From Chloroflexota bacterium (GTDB lineage Bacteria; Chloroflexota; Chloroflexia; Thermomicrobiales; UBA6265), in contig JAEZJB010000348.1 of assembly GCA_023415845.1 (NCBI GenBank), forward strand, positions 1 through 6,161: a stretch of DNA of 6,161 nucleotides, given 5' to 3'. Both the position numbers and the translations under genes were made by a program. Each line of letters opens with the position of its first letter. Position 1 is the stretch's first letter. Positions 5,755 to 6,161 of the stretch are shown piece by piece. The notes below the pieces were generated by a model. The model worked only from the letters and a program-made list of their open reading frames with translations. It was not told the origin of the DNA and searched no databases.

Positions 5755-6161
5755 CTAGAACGAGTCCATGGCGTCCTGGGCCGACTGGTTGGCCTGCTCG
5801 AGCGCCTCGCGGGCGTCGGTGCCGCCGAGCGCCGGCTCCACGCCCTCATCGGCCATGATGTCTTCCAACTGGCCGGCCACGGGCGAGCGGCCGATCTCCC
5901 GGTTTTCGCTCTGCTCGAGAATCTGGGGGAAGAGCTTGACGGCATCGTCGAATGGACCGGCGACAGGGACGTAGATCTCGTCAATCTGCATCTGGTCGGC
6001 GGTCTTCGAGCCGGTGAGGGAGGGGATGAATGGTCGTTCGCCTTCCTGCTCGCGCAGGGCCCGGGTGGCCTCGGCCCCGATTCGCCAGGTGTCGTCGGTG
6101 TGGAGGAACTTGATGTACTCCCAGGCGGCATCCGGGTTCTTCGCGCCGGCGGGGATGTACC
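5755..6161 (-). CDS. Extracellular sugar-binding protein of the ABC transporter, C-terminal part
   Basis: The frame is open from the window edge to a TAG at 5755-5757, giving the last 134 residues; the N-terminus with its expected lipoprotein or secretion signal lies outside. The visible part begins YIPAGAKNPDAAWEYIKFL, a hallmark of family 1 (MalE/UgpB-like) solute-binding proteins, in which this helix lies near the ligand cleft. It continues with a TWRIGAEATRALR helix and a PFIPSLTGS loop. The helical tail ends EALEQANQSAQDAMDSF, also usual for the family. The methionine at 5991 is internal, so a short 78-residue call starting there would be wrong. The protein would capture a sugar or sugar-phosphate outside the membrane and pass it to the two permeases encoded next on the same strand. 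The substrate is unknown. Confidence 0.9.
   Translation of the reverse strand, partial: YIPAGAKNPDAAWEYIKFLHTDDTWRIGAEATRALREQEGERPFIPSLTGSKTADQMQIDEIYVPVAGPFDDAVKLFPQILEQSENREIGRSPVAGQLEDIMADEGVEPALGGTDAREALEQANQSAQDAMDSF

Noticed and set aside
5755..5991. A separate 78-residue gene starting at the ATG at 5991
   Set aside because: The same frame stays open upstream to the window edge and encodes conserved solute-binding protein sequence such as IPAGAKNPDAAWEYIKFL, so the methionine is internal.

Overview
The window is GC-rich bacterial DNA with tightly packed genes. The mix of a soluble multi-PAS/GAF NarL-type two-component pair and a binding-protein-dependent sugar importer with two permeases and no ATPase alongside is common in Chloroflexota of the Thermomicrobia/Sphaerobacter kind. 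That placement is an inference from gene style only. Actinobacteria or another GC-rich phylum cannot be excluded.

Positions 62-3174 (+) hold a two-component system. An 818-residue cytoplasmic sensor kinase (PAS-GAF-PAS-PAS-HisKA_3-HATPase) shares one base (TGATG) with a 218-residue NarL/FixJ-type response regulator. All catalytic landmarks of both proteins are intact. The signal and the target genes cannot be read from the sequence.

Positions 3175-3355 are a non-coding leader with several small symmetric or repeated elements. These are three GTTCTC-like motifs 24-25 bases apart, a perfect TACCG/CGGTA inverted repeat, and a hairpin just before a good ribosome binding site. It precedes a 135-residue XRE-family repressor-like protein (3356-3763, +) with a C-terminal coiled-coil-like helix. 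Autoregulation through these elements is a reasonable but untested guess.

Positions 3808-6161 (-) run convergently towards the XRE gene and carry the distal part of a carbohydrate ABC import operon: the C-terminal end of an extracellular solute-binding protein (cut by the window edge), a MalF/UgpA-like permease and a MalG/UgpE-like permease. The two permeases would form the membrane channel and the binding protein would deliver substrate. The ATPase is absent here and is presumably encoded elsewhere. A 10-codon ORF with its own Shine-Dalgarno-like sequence overlaps the first permease start by ATGA and may couple its translation.

Most of the window is ordinary. No RNA genes, CRISPR arrays, insertion sequences or convincing terminators were seen. 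The only candidate novelties are the XRE leader elements and the small coupling ORF.
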